Shown in pieces: positions 1 through 9,800 of a stretch of DNA of 39,024 nt. The stretch lies in contig CALMJK010000005.1 of the NCBI GenBank assembly GCA_937864225.1, positions 520,212 through 559,235 on the forward strand, given 5' to 3'. This stretch comes from an uncultured bacterium (lineage in GTDB: Bacteria > Krumholzibacteriota > Krumholzibacteriia > LZORAL124-64-63). Position 1 is the stretch's first letter, and every line of letters starts with the position of its first letter. The notes below the pieces were generated by a model. The model saw only the letters and a program-made list of their open reading frames with translations. It had not been told where the DNA came from and did not search any database. The position numbers and the translations under genes are program-made.

Positions 1-581
1 AAGACCCGGTTCTCGAGACACCGGGTGATCATGGCCTCCGGGCAGTGGGGCAGGACCAGATTCGCCGGATGGCACAGGAGCGTCGCGCCGGCCAGGGCCA
101 GCGTGCGCGCCGCCTCCGGGAAGAGCCAGTCGAAGCAGATCATCAGGCCGACCGTCGTGCCGCAGGCGGGGAAGACAGGGAAGCCGCGGTCGCCCGGCGC
201 GAAGAGGTCCTTCTCGTCGAGAAAGAGGTGCACCTTGCGATAGACGGCCCACGTGCCGTCGGGACGAAAGAGCGCCGCGCTGTTGAAGACGCGCTCGCGC
301 CCGTCGGCGTCGCGCGCGAGCTCGGCCAGACCGGCCACGAGGGTCGTGTCGCGGCGGGCGGCGAAGTCGCGGAAGGCTTGGCAAGCCGGTCCCGCCGGAA
401 CGGGCTCGGCCAGCGCGATCGCCTCGTCGCGGGAGGCGAACTGGTAGCCGGTCGTGCACAGTTCCGGCAAGACCGCGAGGCGGCAGTCGGCCGGCACGCG
501 CGCGAGGGCGCGCGCGACGTTGCCTGAAACGTCGCCGAAGATCGGGGCGGTCTGGATCGCGGCCGCCGTCAGGGCGCTCAT
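1..581 (-). CDS. Nitrilase-superfamily carbon-nitrogen hydrolase (partial, C-terminus beyond left edge)
   Basis: The protein begins MSALTAAAIQTAPIFGDVSG and is cut by the window edge after about 193 residues of a family usually 260-300 long. The nitrilase Glu-Lys-Cys triad is visible: Glu40 in LPELCTTGY, Lys116 in YRKVHLF and Cys149 in LMICFDWLFPE. The family hydrolyses amides or nitriles in the cytoplasm; nothing here identifies the substrate. The ATG overlaps the stop of the VanZ-like gene (ATGA, 578-581), so it is the third gene of a translationally coupled minus-strand operon behind a glycosyltransferase and VanZ. Family assignment is firm; an omega-amidase or N-carbamoylputrescine amidase role would be a guess. 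Confidence 0.88.
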   Translation of the reverse strand, partial: MSALTAAAIQTAPIFGDVSGNVARALARVPADCRLAVLPELCTTGYQFASRDEAIALAEPVPAGPACQAFRDFAARRDTTLVAGLAELARDADGRERVFNSAALFRPDGTWAVYRKVHLFLDEKDLFAPGDRGFPVFPACGTTVGLMICFDWLFPEAARTLALAGATLLCHPANLVLPHCPEAMITRCLENRV

Positions 582-1951
582 GCGGCGTCACCTCCGTCGG
601 GCGCGCCGGCGCGCGCGCCGCGTCCGTCCGGCGCGTAAAGCCGCGCGGTTTCCAGCCGGCGTTTGAGGCGGCCGGCCAGGAGCCAGCCGGCCGCCAGCCC
701 GGCGCCGGCCATCACGACGTCCGTCATGTCGCCGCGGCCGAGTCCCAGCGCGCTCTCGCCCAATTCCAGGCCGAGCAGCGCCAGCAGCGCCAGCGCCGCC
801 CACAGCCAGCGACGCGCCCGGTTGTGCACGGCCAGGGCCAGCAGCGCGCCCAGCGGCGCGCAGCGGGCGGCTCGCGCCAGCCAATCGCCGAGCACCACGA
901 CCCGGGGCGCGTCGCCAGCCTCGCCCAGCGGCACGAGCGAGAAGGACAGGTCGCCCAGCGGCGGCAGGTCGCCGCGCACGAGCGCGCGCAGGGCGGGCGC
1001 GTCGAGCGGGCTGAGCGCGTCGAGGGCGAGGTACACGGCGTAGGCCGCGACGGCGACCGCGCCCAGCGTCCGGGAGCTCAACCCCGCGCTGCGGCCGGCG
1101 AGCAGGAAGACGGCCCCGGCGGCGGCGCCGAGCAGGCCAGCGAGAGGGTCGAAGGGGTCGAGCGTGCGCGAGGCCACGAACAGCTGCAGGAATTCCGCGA
1201 CCATGGCCAGCCCCAAGGCGCCGGCCAGCGTGCCGAGCAGTGGCCGGCGCGTCCGGTCCGCCAGACGGTGCGCCGCGGCGGCGCCCCAGAAGGCGAAGAT
1301 GCCGGCGATCTTGAGCAGGCCCATCAGGGAAGCGAGTCGGCCGCCGGGGACGAGAGGGTCGAGGTCGATCTCGCCCAGCTGCCGTCGCAGCGAGCGCGGC
1401 GTGATGTTGATGTCCAACGGCAGGAGCGAGCCCACCACGATCGCCACGGTCAGCCCCGCCAGCAGCAGCCAGCCCGGGTCGTGGCGCAGCCTTCGCAGCA
1501 GATCGTCGACCGCGCGTTCGAAGAGCACGCGCCCACCGGCGCCAGCCAGCAGCACGCCCAAGAGCGTGCCGGCGCCGTTCATCATGAGGTCCGTGGTCTG
1601 CGTGTAACGGCGCGGCGAAAAGAGCTGCAAGCCCTCGATTGCCGCGCTCAAGAGCAGACCGAGCAGCACCAGCAGCCAGCCGCGCGCCCGTCCGGTCCTC
1701 GCCAGCACGCCGGACAGCGACAGGAACAGCCCCACGGGCACGAACAGCGCCACGTTGCCCAACAGGTCGGCGCTGCTCAGCAGCAGGGCGCTGCGCGTCC
1801 CCCAGGGATCGAGCGCCGCGCGGGCGAGACCGGTCCGGAGCTGCTCCCCGTCGCAGCGGAAGTCGAACGGCAGGGTCGTCTCGTACAGGACGAACGAGAG
1901 GGCGAGCGCGAGGCTCCAGAGTGCCGCGACCGGATGGCGCGAGGGGTTCAT
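578..1951 (-). CDS. VanZ-like integral membrane protein with three repeated modules
   Basis: A 457-residue, very hydrophobic protein. Three VanZ-like units can be read in order: residues 11-140 (VLYETTLPFDF, IEGLQLFSPRRYTQTTD), 165-285 (SLLPLDINI, AEFLQLFVASRTLDPFDP) and 300-428 (DALSPLDAP, GLELGESALGLGRGDMTD). Each unit has an acidic-aromatic motif, a Glu-containing helix, and then a D-x(n)-G-A-G helix. VanZ proteins are membrane proteins linked to glycopeptide resistance and envelope functions; most are single-module and about 160 residues. The ATG at 1951 overlaps the glycosyltransferase stop (ATGA), and its own stop overlaps the next ATG. The tail after residue 430 is Arg/Gly/Ala-rich and probably cytoplasmic. 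Biochemical role unknown. Confidence 0.8.
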   Translation of the reverse strand: MNPSRHPVAALWSLALALSFVLYETTLPFDFRCDGEQLRTGLARAALDPWGTRSALLLSSADLLGNVALFVPVGLFLSLSGVLARTGRARGWLLVLLGLLLSAAIEGLQLFSPRRYTQTTDLMMNGAGTLLGVLLAGAGGRVLFERAVDDLLRRLRHDPGWLLLAGLTVAIVVGSLLPLDINITPRSLRRQLGEIDLDPLVPGGRLASLMGLLKIAGIFAFWGAAAAHRLADRTRRPLLGTLAGALGLAMVAEFLQLFVASRTLDPFDPLAGLLGAAAGAVFLLAGRSAGLSSRTLGAVAVAAYAVYLALDALSPLDAPALRALVRGDLPPLGDLSFSLVPLGEAGDAPRVVVLGDWLARAARCAPLGALLALAVHNRARRWLWAALALLALLGLELGESALGLGRGDMTDVVMAGAGLAAGWLLAGRLKRRLETARLYAPDGRGARAGAPDGGDAA

Positions 1952-3030
1952 GCGTCCGCTTCCTTGGCCAGCAGACGCTCGAGGCCGCCCAACATGGATT
2001 CGCGCGAGAAGCGATGCGACACGCGGGCGCGGGCATTGTCGCCCAGCCGCCGGGCCAGGGCGGGATCCTGGAGCAGGCGGGTGATGGCGCCCGCCAGCGC
2101 GCCGACGTCGCCGGGCGGGACAAGCAGTCCGGTCTGGCCGTCGACGACGATCTCGGGCAGCGAGCTGGCGCGGGCGGCGATGACGGGCAATCCGCACGCC
2201 CCCGCTTCGGCCGCCACGAGCCCGAAGCCCTCCGCTCGCGACGGCAGGACCAGCAACGACAGCCCATAGTAGAAGGAGGGCATGTCCTCCACGAACCCGA
2301 GCGCTTCCACGCGCTCGGGGTGGCGCAGCCCCTCGCGCCAACGCGCGACCTCGCCGCGCAGGGGGCCGTCGCCGGCCAGGCGCAGGCACGCGCCGCCGCT
2401 TGCCTCGCTCGCCTCCAGGTCGCGCCAGGCGGCCAGCAGATCGGGCAGACCCTTGCGCGTGATGAGCTGTCCCGCGAAACCGACCACGGGCGGGCCGGGA
2501 GGCGGCCCGCCTGGCCGGAACCGCGCGGTGTCGATCCCCTTGTAGAGCAGGTGCACGCGCGACGGGGCGAGCCAGGGGGCGCTCGCCAGCACGGTCGCGC
2601 GCGTGGCCGCGGAATTGGCCACCACGCCCGTGGCGGCGCGCGTGAAATACCACCGGTAGTAGAACTTGTCCTTGAGCGGGAAATCACTCTCGCGACAGGC
2701 CAGACGCACGGGCACGCGGCAGATGGTGCCGGCGAGGCCGGCGGCCTTGAGGTCCTTGGTCAGGTTGCACAGGAGGGCGCCGGGCCGGCGGCGGCGCAGC
2801 ACGGCGACCAGCTTCGCCACGGTCCAGGGCGCGCCGTCGCAGCGGATGGCCACGGGGTCCGCGGGCAGGCCGGCCGCGCGCGCGCGCGCCAGCAGCGGGG
2901 AATCCGGTTGCGCGACGAGGGATATGTCCCAACCGCGCTCGCGCAGGCCGGCCGCGGCGTCCAGCAGCCAGACTTCGGCCCCGCCGAAGACGCGCATCGA
3001 GTTGATGAAACAGGCCGACTTTCCGGTCAT
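1948..3030 (-). CDS. Glycosyltransferase family 4 (GT-B) protein
   Basis: Begins MTGKSACFINSMRVFGGAEV. The N-terminal GGAE loop, the middle segment VVGFAGQLITRKGLPDLL and the C-terminal donor-binding run EGFGLVAAEAGACGLPVI (EX7E) are typical of retaining GT4 enzymes that transfer a sugar from a nucleotide donor. Length (about 360 residues) is normal, and no membrane segment is seen. An in-frame TTG at 3045 with GGGGAAG upstream is an alternative start that adds five residues (MSGGE). First gene of a tightly overlapping operon with the VanZ-like protein and the nitrilase, so an envelope-glycan role is plausible; acceptor and sugar are unknown. Confidence 0.87.
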   Translation of the reverse strand: MTGKSACFINSMRVFGGAEVWLLDAAAGLRERGWDISLVAQPDSPLLARARAAGLPADPVAIRCDGAPWTVAKLVAVLRRRRPGALLCNLTKDLKAAGLAGTICRVPVRLACRESDFPLKDKFYYRWYFTRAATGVVANSAATRATVLASAPWLAPSRVHLLYKGIDTARFRPGGPPPGPPVVGFAGQLITRKGLPDLLAAWRDLEASEASGGACLRLAGDGPLRGEVARWREGLRHPERVEALGFVEDMPSFYYGLSLLVLPSRAEGFGLVAAEAGACGLPVIAARASSLPEIVVDGQTGLLVPPGDVGALAGAITRLLQDPALARRLGDNARARVSHRFSRESMLGGLERLLAKEADA

Positions 3031-3103
3031 TTCGCCACCGGACAAAGGGCTTCCCCGGCGCGCGGGCCGGCGGCGGCCGGTCGGCGGCGCGGCGAGCTTT
3101 CCG

Positions 3104-3132
3104 TTGCCCGCGCTGGCCGCGGGTATTATCTA
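3104..3132 (+). promoter_or_regulatory. Weak candidate promoter for korAB
   Basis: TTGCCC (3104-3109) and TATCTA (3127-3132) are separated by 17 bases in the space between the divergent glycosyltransferase and korA. The -35 is good and the -10 is poor; an overlapping TATTAT at 3124-3129 is a better -10 but sits only 14 bases from the -35. The local AT-rich patch (GGTATTATCTATGAGG) stands out in very GC-rich surroundings, which is the main reason to record it. Confidence 0.3.
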
Positions 3133-3143
3133 TGAGGCCGCGA

Positions 3144-3161
3144 CTTTTCGGGCGCGAAAAG
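3144..3161 (+). promoter_or_regulatory. Inverted repeat near the predicted 5' end of the korAB transcript
   Basis: CTTTTCG (3144-3150) and CGAAAAG (3155-3161) form a perfect 7-bp inverted repeat around a GGCG tetraloop, a few bases downstream of the predicted korA transcription start. It could be an operator for a dimeric repressor or a 5' stabilising hairpin. Nothing in the sequence decides between these. Confidence 0.3.
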
Positions 3162-3236
3162 GGCGATCCGGGCGGCCGCCGGCCGGACCGGGTCCCCCTT
3201 TTTCCGTACGTCCGCATCCTGGGCGGGAGGTGCCAG

Positions 3237-4964
3237 TTGGTCAACGACGATCTGGTTGTTCGCATGGGCGGCGAAGGTGGAGACGGGATCATCTCGATGG
3301 GCGAGATCATGTCCAAGGTGGTCGTGCGCGGAGGATTGAACATTCATGCCTTCCGCACCTTTCCCGCGGAGATCCGCGGCGGTCTGGCCATGTTCCAGCT
3401 GCGGGCGGGCAGCGGCGAGTGCCTGTCTCTGAAGCAGAACGTGGACCTGCTGATGTCGTTCAATCAGCAGGCTTACGACGCGTACGTCGTCAACCTCAAG
3501 GACAGCGGCACGTTGCTCTACGATCCGAAGCTCTGCGCTCCGGACGATCGTCTCGGCCGACGCGCAAGGCGCGAGCTGCCGCTCGAGGACATCATGACCG
3601 CCACCGCCGGCGACGCGAAGGGCAAGAACGTCGTCGGCCTCGGCGCCCTGACGTACCTGTACGATGTCCCAGTGTCATACGCCCACGCCGTGATCAAGGA
3701 CTTCTGGGGCAAGAAGGGCGACGAGATCGTGGGACGGAACCTCAAGGCGTGCGACGCCGGCTACGCCTTCGCGACGGAGAAGCTGCGCGACCTGCAGCGC
3801 CACTTCAGGCGGCAGCCCGACCGCGACCAGATCCTGGTCAACGGCAACGAGGCGGTCGCGCTGGGCGCGATCGCCGCGGGCGTGGAGTTCATCGGCGGCT
3901 ATCCCATCACGCCCGCGACGCCGATCTTCGAGTTCCTCTGCAAGGAACTGCCGAAATTCGGCGGCGTCGCCGTGCAGATGGAGGACGAGATCGCCTCGCT
4001 GGCCGCCGTGATCGGCGCCTCGTACACGGGCAAGCGCGCGATGACCGCCACGTCGGGGCCAGGCCTGTCGCTGATGAGCGAGACGCTCAACCTGGCGTCC
4101 ATGGCCGAGTGTCCGGTGGTGATCATCAACGTGCAGCGAGCCGGACCGTCGACCGGCATGCCGACCAAGACCGAGCAGTCCGACCTCAAGTTCGCGATCT
4201 ACGGCACCAGCGGCGAATCGCCGCGCTGCATCATCGCGCCCCTGTCCGTCGAGGACGCGTTCTATCAGACCGCGCGCGCCTTCCGGATCGCCGAGCGCTA
4301 CCAGATGCCGGTCGTCCTGCTCACCGACCAGGCGATGGCCTACAGCACGATGAACATCGACCGCCCGGACCTGGCGCAGGTCGAGCAGGCGCGGCGCAAG
4401 CGGCCGGGGCTCGATGCCACGCGCGAGACCTTTCGCCGCTACGCCCTCACCGAGACCGGCGTGTCGCCGATGTCCCTGCCGGGCGAGGACGATCTGCCGT
4501 ACATGGGCACCGGTCTCGAACACAACGAGAAGGGCGACCCGAACTACACCCCGGCCATGCACGAGGCGATGACGGCCAAGCGCTTCCGCAAGCTCAAGAC
4601 GCTGGGCGACGCGGTCACGCAGCTGCCCGTCGAGGAGCACGCGCCCGACGGCTGCGAGGTGGGCGTGATCGGCTGGGGCAGCACGTTCGGCGCCATCCAG
4701 GAAGCGGTGAACATGCTGGCCGAGCAGGACAACGTTCAGCTCGCGCACCTGCACCCGCGCGTGCTGTCGCCGCTGCCGGAGTGGCACGTCAGGCGCTTCC
4801 TGGGTCCGCTGAAGAAGATCATCGTGGCCGAAGAGAACTACACCGGACAGTACGCCCACTTCCTGAAGGGCAAGTTCGGGATCCACCCGCTGGAAATCCA
4901 CAAGTGCACGGGCATTCCGTTCACCTCGGAGGAGCTCTACGCGGCCCTCAAGGAGGTCATATGA
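3237..4964 (+). CDS. korA: 2-oxoacid:ferredoxin oxidoreductase, fused gamma-alpha subunit
   Basis: With KorB it oxidatively decarboxylates a 2-oxoacid (2-oxoglutarate most likely) to acyl-CoA while reducing ferredoxin. The first ~190 residues are the gamma domain (RMGGEGGDGIISMGEI, then FPAEIRGG). The alpha domain starts near residue 200 with NGNEAVALGAIAAG and GGYPITPATPIFEFL, followed by TSGPGLSLMSE and RAGPSTGMPT. At 575 residues it matches fused KorA-type subunits. I chose the TTG at 3237 because GGGAGG lies 6 bases upstream and homology begins immediately after; the frame is open back to 3132, but those residues (MRPRLFGREKG) do not look like the family. The stop overlaps the korB ATG. 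No delta/ferredoxin subunit is encoded nearby, so a separate ferredoxin must serve. Confidence 0.92.
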   Translation: MVNDDLVVRMGGEGGDGIISMGEIMSKVVVRGGLNIHAFRTFPAEIRGGLAMFQLRAGSGECLSLKQNVDLLMSFNQQAYDAYVVNLKDSGTLLYDPKLCAPDDRLGRRARRELPLEDIMTATAGDAKGKNVVGLGALTYLYDVPVSYAHAVIKDFWGKKGDEIVGRNLKACDAGYAFATEKLRDLQRHFRRQPDRDQILVNGNEAVALGAIAAGVEFIGGYPITPATPIFEFLCKELPKFGGVAVQMEDEIASLAAVIGASYTGKRAMTATSGPGLSLMSETLNLASMAECPVVIINVQRAGPSTGMPTKTEQSDLKFAIYGTSGESPRCIIAPLSVEDAFYQTARAFRIAERYQMPVVLLTDQAMAYSTMNIDRPDLAQVEQARRKRPGLDATRETFRRYALTETGVSPMSLPGEDDLPYMGTGLEHNEKGDPNYTPAMHEAMTAKRFRKLKTLGDAVTQLPVEEHAPDGCEVGVIGWGSTFGAIQEAVNMLAEQDNVQLAHLHPRVLSPLPEWHVRRFLGPLKKIIVAEENYTGQYAHFLKGKFGIHPLEIHKCTGIPFTSEELYAALKEVI

Positions 4965-5806
4965 GCACCGAGCTCACCGTCGCCAGCTACAAGACCGACC
5001 TCAAGCCGATCTGGTGCCCGGGCTGCGGCGACTACGGCGCGCTCAATCCGTTCTATCAGGCGATGCTGGACTGCGGCCTGCAGCCGAAGGACACCGTCAT
5101 CGTCTCGGGGATCGGTTGCTCGGGCCGTTTCCCTTACTTCTGCAACACCTACGGTTTCCATGGTGTGCACGGGCGCGCCCTGCCCACGGCGGCGGGGATG
5201 AAGATGGCGAGCCCGCACCTGAACATCTTCGCCGTGGGCGGCGACGGCGACGGCCTGGGCATCGGCGGCGGGCACATCCCGCACGTGGCGCGCAAGAACG
5301 TGGACCTCGTCTACCTGCTGCTCGACAACTCGATCTACGGCTTGACCAAGGGGCAATCCTCGCCCACGTCGCCGCTGCCGATGTCGAGCAAGACCGCCCC
5401 GTACGGCTACATCGAGGACCCGCTGGACCCGCTGGCGATGTACATCGCGTACAACATCTCGTTCGTCGCGCGCGGGTTCTCCGGCAAGCCGAAGCAGCTG
5501 CGCGAGCTGTTCACGCAGGCGATCCGCCACAAGGGCTTCTCCATGGTGCACGTGTTCTCACCCTGCGTGACCTTCAACAAGCAGGTCACGTTCAAGACCT
5601 TCAACGAGCTGGTGAAAGAGCTGCCGGAAGACCACGACGCGGGCAACCGGATCAAGGCCATGGAATACGCGCTCGACCGCAGCACGCTCTGGACGGGCGT
5701 GTTCTACCGCGAGGAGCGGCCGACCATCCATGAGCGCGTGGTGGATATCCAGAACCGGGCGGGACGGTTCAAGGACCTGAACGAGCTGCTGGACGATTTC
5801 CGCTGA
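4961..5806 (+). CDS. korB: 2-oxoacid:ferredoxin oxidoreductase, beta (TPP-binding) subunit
   Basis: 281 residues. WCPGCGDYG (about residues 18-26) and GIGCSGR supply cysteines usual in the TPP subunit. GGDGDGLGIGGGH followed by LDNSIYGLTKGQSSPTSPL is the diphosphate/Mg binding region of thiamine pyrophosphate. The subunit carries out decarboxylation and holds the cofactor; together with KorA it forms a complete two-subunit enzyme. ATG overlaps the korA stop (ATGA, 4961-4964) with AAGGAGG just upstream. The GLTKGQ and SPTSP motifs favour 2-oxoglutarate over pyruvate, but branched-chain 2-oxoacids cannot be excluded from sequence alone. Confidence 0.92.
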   Translation: MSTELTVASYKTDLKPIWCPGCGDYGALNPFYQAMLDCGLQPKDTVIVSGIGCSGRFPYFCNTYGFHGVHGRALPTAAGMKMASPHLNIFAVGGDGDGLGIGGGHIPHVARKNVDLVYLLLDNSIYGLTKGQSSPTSPLPMSSKTAPYGYIEDPLDPLAMYIAYNISFVARGFSGKPKQLRELFTQAIRHKGFSMVHVFSPCVTFNKQVTFKTFNELVKELPEDHDAGNRIKAMEYALDRSTLWTGVFYREERPTIHERVVDIQNRAGRFKDLNELLDDFR

Positions 5807-5850
5807 GCGACACCGGCAGGCCCGGCGCCGCCGCGGGGAGGTTGCCCGAC

Positions 5851-6711
5851 GTGACGACGCCTCCCACCCCACGCGAGCCCCGTCCGCCCCCGCGAACGGG
5901 GCTGCGCGTAGGCGCTCCACGCGCGTTCGGGGCGGTCGCGGCCCTGGTCGCGCTGGCGGGCGCCGCGGCGGGTTGCGGGCCGCGGCCGGCTCCGCGCGAC
6001 GCGCCGCTCGCGTTCCCGTCGCATCAGGCGGAGCGGGCTGCGGTCGCGCCGCGCGAAGTCAAGCACGTGGTCAAGCCCGGCGAGACGCTCGCCCGCATCG
6101 CGGAGCGCTACTACGGCGATCCGACGCGCTGGCGGGATCTGGCTCGCGTCAACAAGCTGCGCGATCCCGACCGCCTGGTCGTCGGCGAGGCCCTCAGGGT
6201 GCCGCTGACCGCGCAGGAATGGGAGCGGGCGCAGCGGCTGGAGGCGGCGCTCGGGCCTTACAATCGCGGCGTGGAAGCGATGGCGGAAGATCGGCTCGAG
6301 GAGGCCGAAGCGCGCTTCGGCGACGCGGTGGCCACCGCTCCCGAGCTGTTCGCGGCCAGTTACAACCTGGCGCTGGTCTGGATGAAGCGCGGCTCCTACG
6401 ACCGCGCCGAGGCCGCTCTGCGCCGCCTGACGGCCGAGTATCCCGACGATCCCGACGTGCGGTTCGCGCACGGCAGCTGCCTGTTTCATCAGGCGCGGTT
6501 CGCGGAGGCGGCGGCGCAGTTCCGCCGCGTGCTCGATCGCGACGCCAAGCACGCGCAGGCGGCCTTCAGCCTGGCCCGCGCCCTGCAGGAGGGCGGGCGG
6601 CGGGCGGAGGCCATCGACGCCTGGCAGCGCTATCTGCGCCTCGACGCCGCGTCGGTCTGGGCCGAGGAGGCCCGCCGCGCCCTGGCGCGCCTGCGCGGCG
6701 GTCAGCGGTGA
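5851..6711 (+). CDS. LysM and TPR-repeat lipoprotein
   Basis: About 286 residues. A basic, Pro-rich N-terminus is followed by a hydrophobic stretch ending in the lipobox AAGC (Cys42), so it is probably a lipid-anchored periplasmic protein. A LysM peptidoglycan-binding domain spans about 71-117 (HVVKPGETLARIAERYYG to LVVGEALRVP). About four TPR-like helical pairs fill residues 130-285 and would form a protein-binding scaffold. The GTG at 5851 has GGGGAGG nine bases upstream; a TTG at 5842 directly abuts that site and is less likely. Its stop overlaps the GTG of the ABC ATPase gene, hinting at a shared transcript. Function unknown. Confidence 0.8.
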   Translation: MTTPPTPREPRPPPRTGLRVGAPRAFGAVAALVALAGAAAGCGPRPAPRDAPLAFPSHQAERAAVAPREVKHVVKPGETLARIAERYYGDPTRWRDLARVNKLRDPDRLVVGEALRVPLTAQEWERAQRLEAALGPYNRGVEAMAEDRLEEAEARFGDAVATAPELFAASYNLALVWMKRGSYDRAEAALRRLTAEYPDDPDVRFAHGSCLFHQARFAEAAAQFRRVLDRDAKHAQAAFSLARALQEGGRRAEAIDAWQRYLRLDAASVWAEEARRALARLRGGQR

Positions 6712-8045
6712 CGGAAGGCGGCGACATCCTGCTTTCCTTGCACGGCTGGACCCTCACGCGCCAGACCAGCCAGGGCCCGCTCGCGGTGCTGCGGGACATC
6801 GACCTCGAGCTGCGGCGAGGCGAGTGGCTGGCGGTGACGGGGGCCAACGGTTCGGGCAAGACCTCGCTGCTGCGCTGGTTGGCCGCCGAGGAATCACCCT
6901 TGTCCGTGCAAACGGGGCTCGTTTTCCAGGAGCCGGACGACGCGTTCCTGGCCGCGACGGTCGCCGAGGAGTTGGCGCTGGGGCGGCAGGTCGCCGACGT
7001 GGGCGCCGTCCTGCGCGAGCACGATCTGGAGGGAAGGGCGGGGGTGTCGCCGCGGGCGCTCTCGGCCGGCGAGAAGCAGCGTCTGGGGCTGGCGATTGCC
7101 ACCGCCAGCGCACCGGAGGTGCTCTTGTGCGACGAGCCGACCGCGCTGCAAGACTGCCGTCACGCCGCGTGGCTGCTCGAGCGGCTGCGGCAGTGGCGGA
7201 CGCGGACCGGCGCCGCGGTCGTCTTCACCACGCAGCGGCGCGACGAGGCGCTGCTGGCCGATCGGCTCCTCGTGCTCGCGCACGGCCGGCAGATCGCGCT
7301 CGGCGCGCCCGAGGCGCTGCTGAAGGACGCGGGCGTGGCGCAACTGCTGGCCGTTCCCTTCGGCCAAGCGACCCCGCCGCCCGCGCTGGCGGGCGCCGAA
7401 GGGGCCGTCGTCGCCCGCTGGCAGGACGTCGGCTGCGCCTGGCCTGCCGCCGGCCGAGGCTTCGCTGGCGTGAACCTGGAGCTGCGGGCGGGGGACCGGG
7501 TGGGTCTGACCGGGGCCAGCGGCGCGGGCAAGAGCACACTGCTCGCCTGCGCCGTCGGGCTGCGCCGCCCGGACCAAGGCCGCTGCCTGCTCGGCGGCAG
7601 AACGCTCTGCGCGCGTGGCGAGCCGGATCTGGACCACGGCCTGGCGCTGCTCGCCCCGCAATTCCCGGAGCAACTGTTCACCCAGGAGACCGTGCGGGCG
7701 GAGGTGGAGTTGGATCCGGCGCTGGGCCGGCGCGGCGCCCCAGCCGTGCTCGCCGCGGCGGGCCTGCCCGCCGAGCTGGCCGAGCGGCATCCGCTCGACC
7801 TCAGCAGCGGCCAGCAGCGGCGCCTGGCGGTGGCCCTCGTGGCCCTGGCCGAGCGCGACCTGCTCCTCTTCGACGAGCCGACGGTCGGTCTCGATCCGCA
7901 GGGAGCCCGGCAGGTGGCCGCGCTGCTGCGCGCGGCCGCGCCGCGGGCGGCGGTCGTGGTGGCCTCGCACGACCGCGCGCTGCTGGCCTGGTGCGGCCTG
8001 CGCGTGCGCGAGCTGGGGCCGGCCGGCCTCGTCCCGGGCGGCTGA
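6708..8045 (+). CDS. Duplicated ABC ATPase (ECF/CbiO-like energising protein)
   Basis: 445 residues with two complete nucleotide-binding domains. NBD1: Walker A GANGSGKT (~45-52), Q-loop VFQEPDDAFLAATV, signature LSAGEKQR (~118), Walker B LLCDEPTALQD. NBD2: Walker A GASGAGKS (~271), Q-loop APQFPEQLF, signature LSSGQQRR (~365), Walker B LLLFDEPTVGLD and H-loop ASHDRA. The QEPDDAFLA pattern resembles energy-coupling-factor vitamin or metal importers. Where NBD1 should carry its switch histidine the sequence reads FTTQRRDEA, so this site may be inactive. No EcfT or substrate-binding membrane gene lies in the window. The GTG start overlaps the lipoprotein stop (GTGA). Substrate unknown. Confidence 0.84.
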   Translation: MTEGGDILLSLHGWTLTRQTSQGPLAVLRDIDLELRRGEWLAVTGANGSGKTSLLRWLAAEESPLSVQTGLVFQEPDDAFLAATVAEELALGRQVADVGAVLREHDLEGRAGVSPRALSAGEKQRLGLAIATASAPEVLLCDEPTALQDCRHAAWLLERLRQWRTRTGAAVVFTTQRRDEALLADRLLVLAHGRQIALGAPEALLKDAGVAQLLAVPFGQATPPPALAGAEGAVVARWQDVGCAWPAAGRGFAGVNLELRAGDRVGLTGASGAGKSTLLACAVGLRRPDQGRCLLGGRTLCARGEPDLDHGLALLAPQFPEQLFTQETVRAEVELDPALGRRGAPAVLAAAGLPAELAERHPLDLSSGQQRRLAVALVALAERDLLLFDEPTVGLDPQGARQVAALLRAAAPRAAVVVASHDRALLAWCGLRVRELGPAGLVPGG

Positions 8046-8096
8046 CGGTCGCGTCCGGCGCCAGGGGTGCCGGCGTCCGCCGGCTTCCAAATCCGC

Positions 8097-8125
8097 TTGC
8101 CGCGGCGGTCCGCCTCTGCTACATT
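8097..8125 (+). promoter_or_regulatory. Promoter of the pyr operon
   Basis: TTGCCG (8097-8102) and TACATT (8120-8125) are separated by exactly 17 bases, a sigma-70-like promoter. Predicted transcription start is about 8132, just upstream of the PyrR-binding RNA loop and terminator, which is where an attenuated pyr leader should begin. Confidence 0.65.
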
Positions 8126-8147
8126 CGCATGGATCACGACCCGGGAA

Positions 8148-9759
<1,612 letters not shown>

Positions 9760-9800
9760 GTCTTGTCGGGCCGCGGTGCGGCCCAGGAGGGTTGCGCGCG

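Noticed and set aside
824..2269. Long plus-strand open frames opposite the VanZ and glycosyltransferase genes.
   Set aside because: They are low-complexity Arg/Gln/Gly-rich sequence, typical antisense shadows in GC-rich DNA. The minus strand has clear families with overlapping starts and stops.
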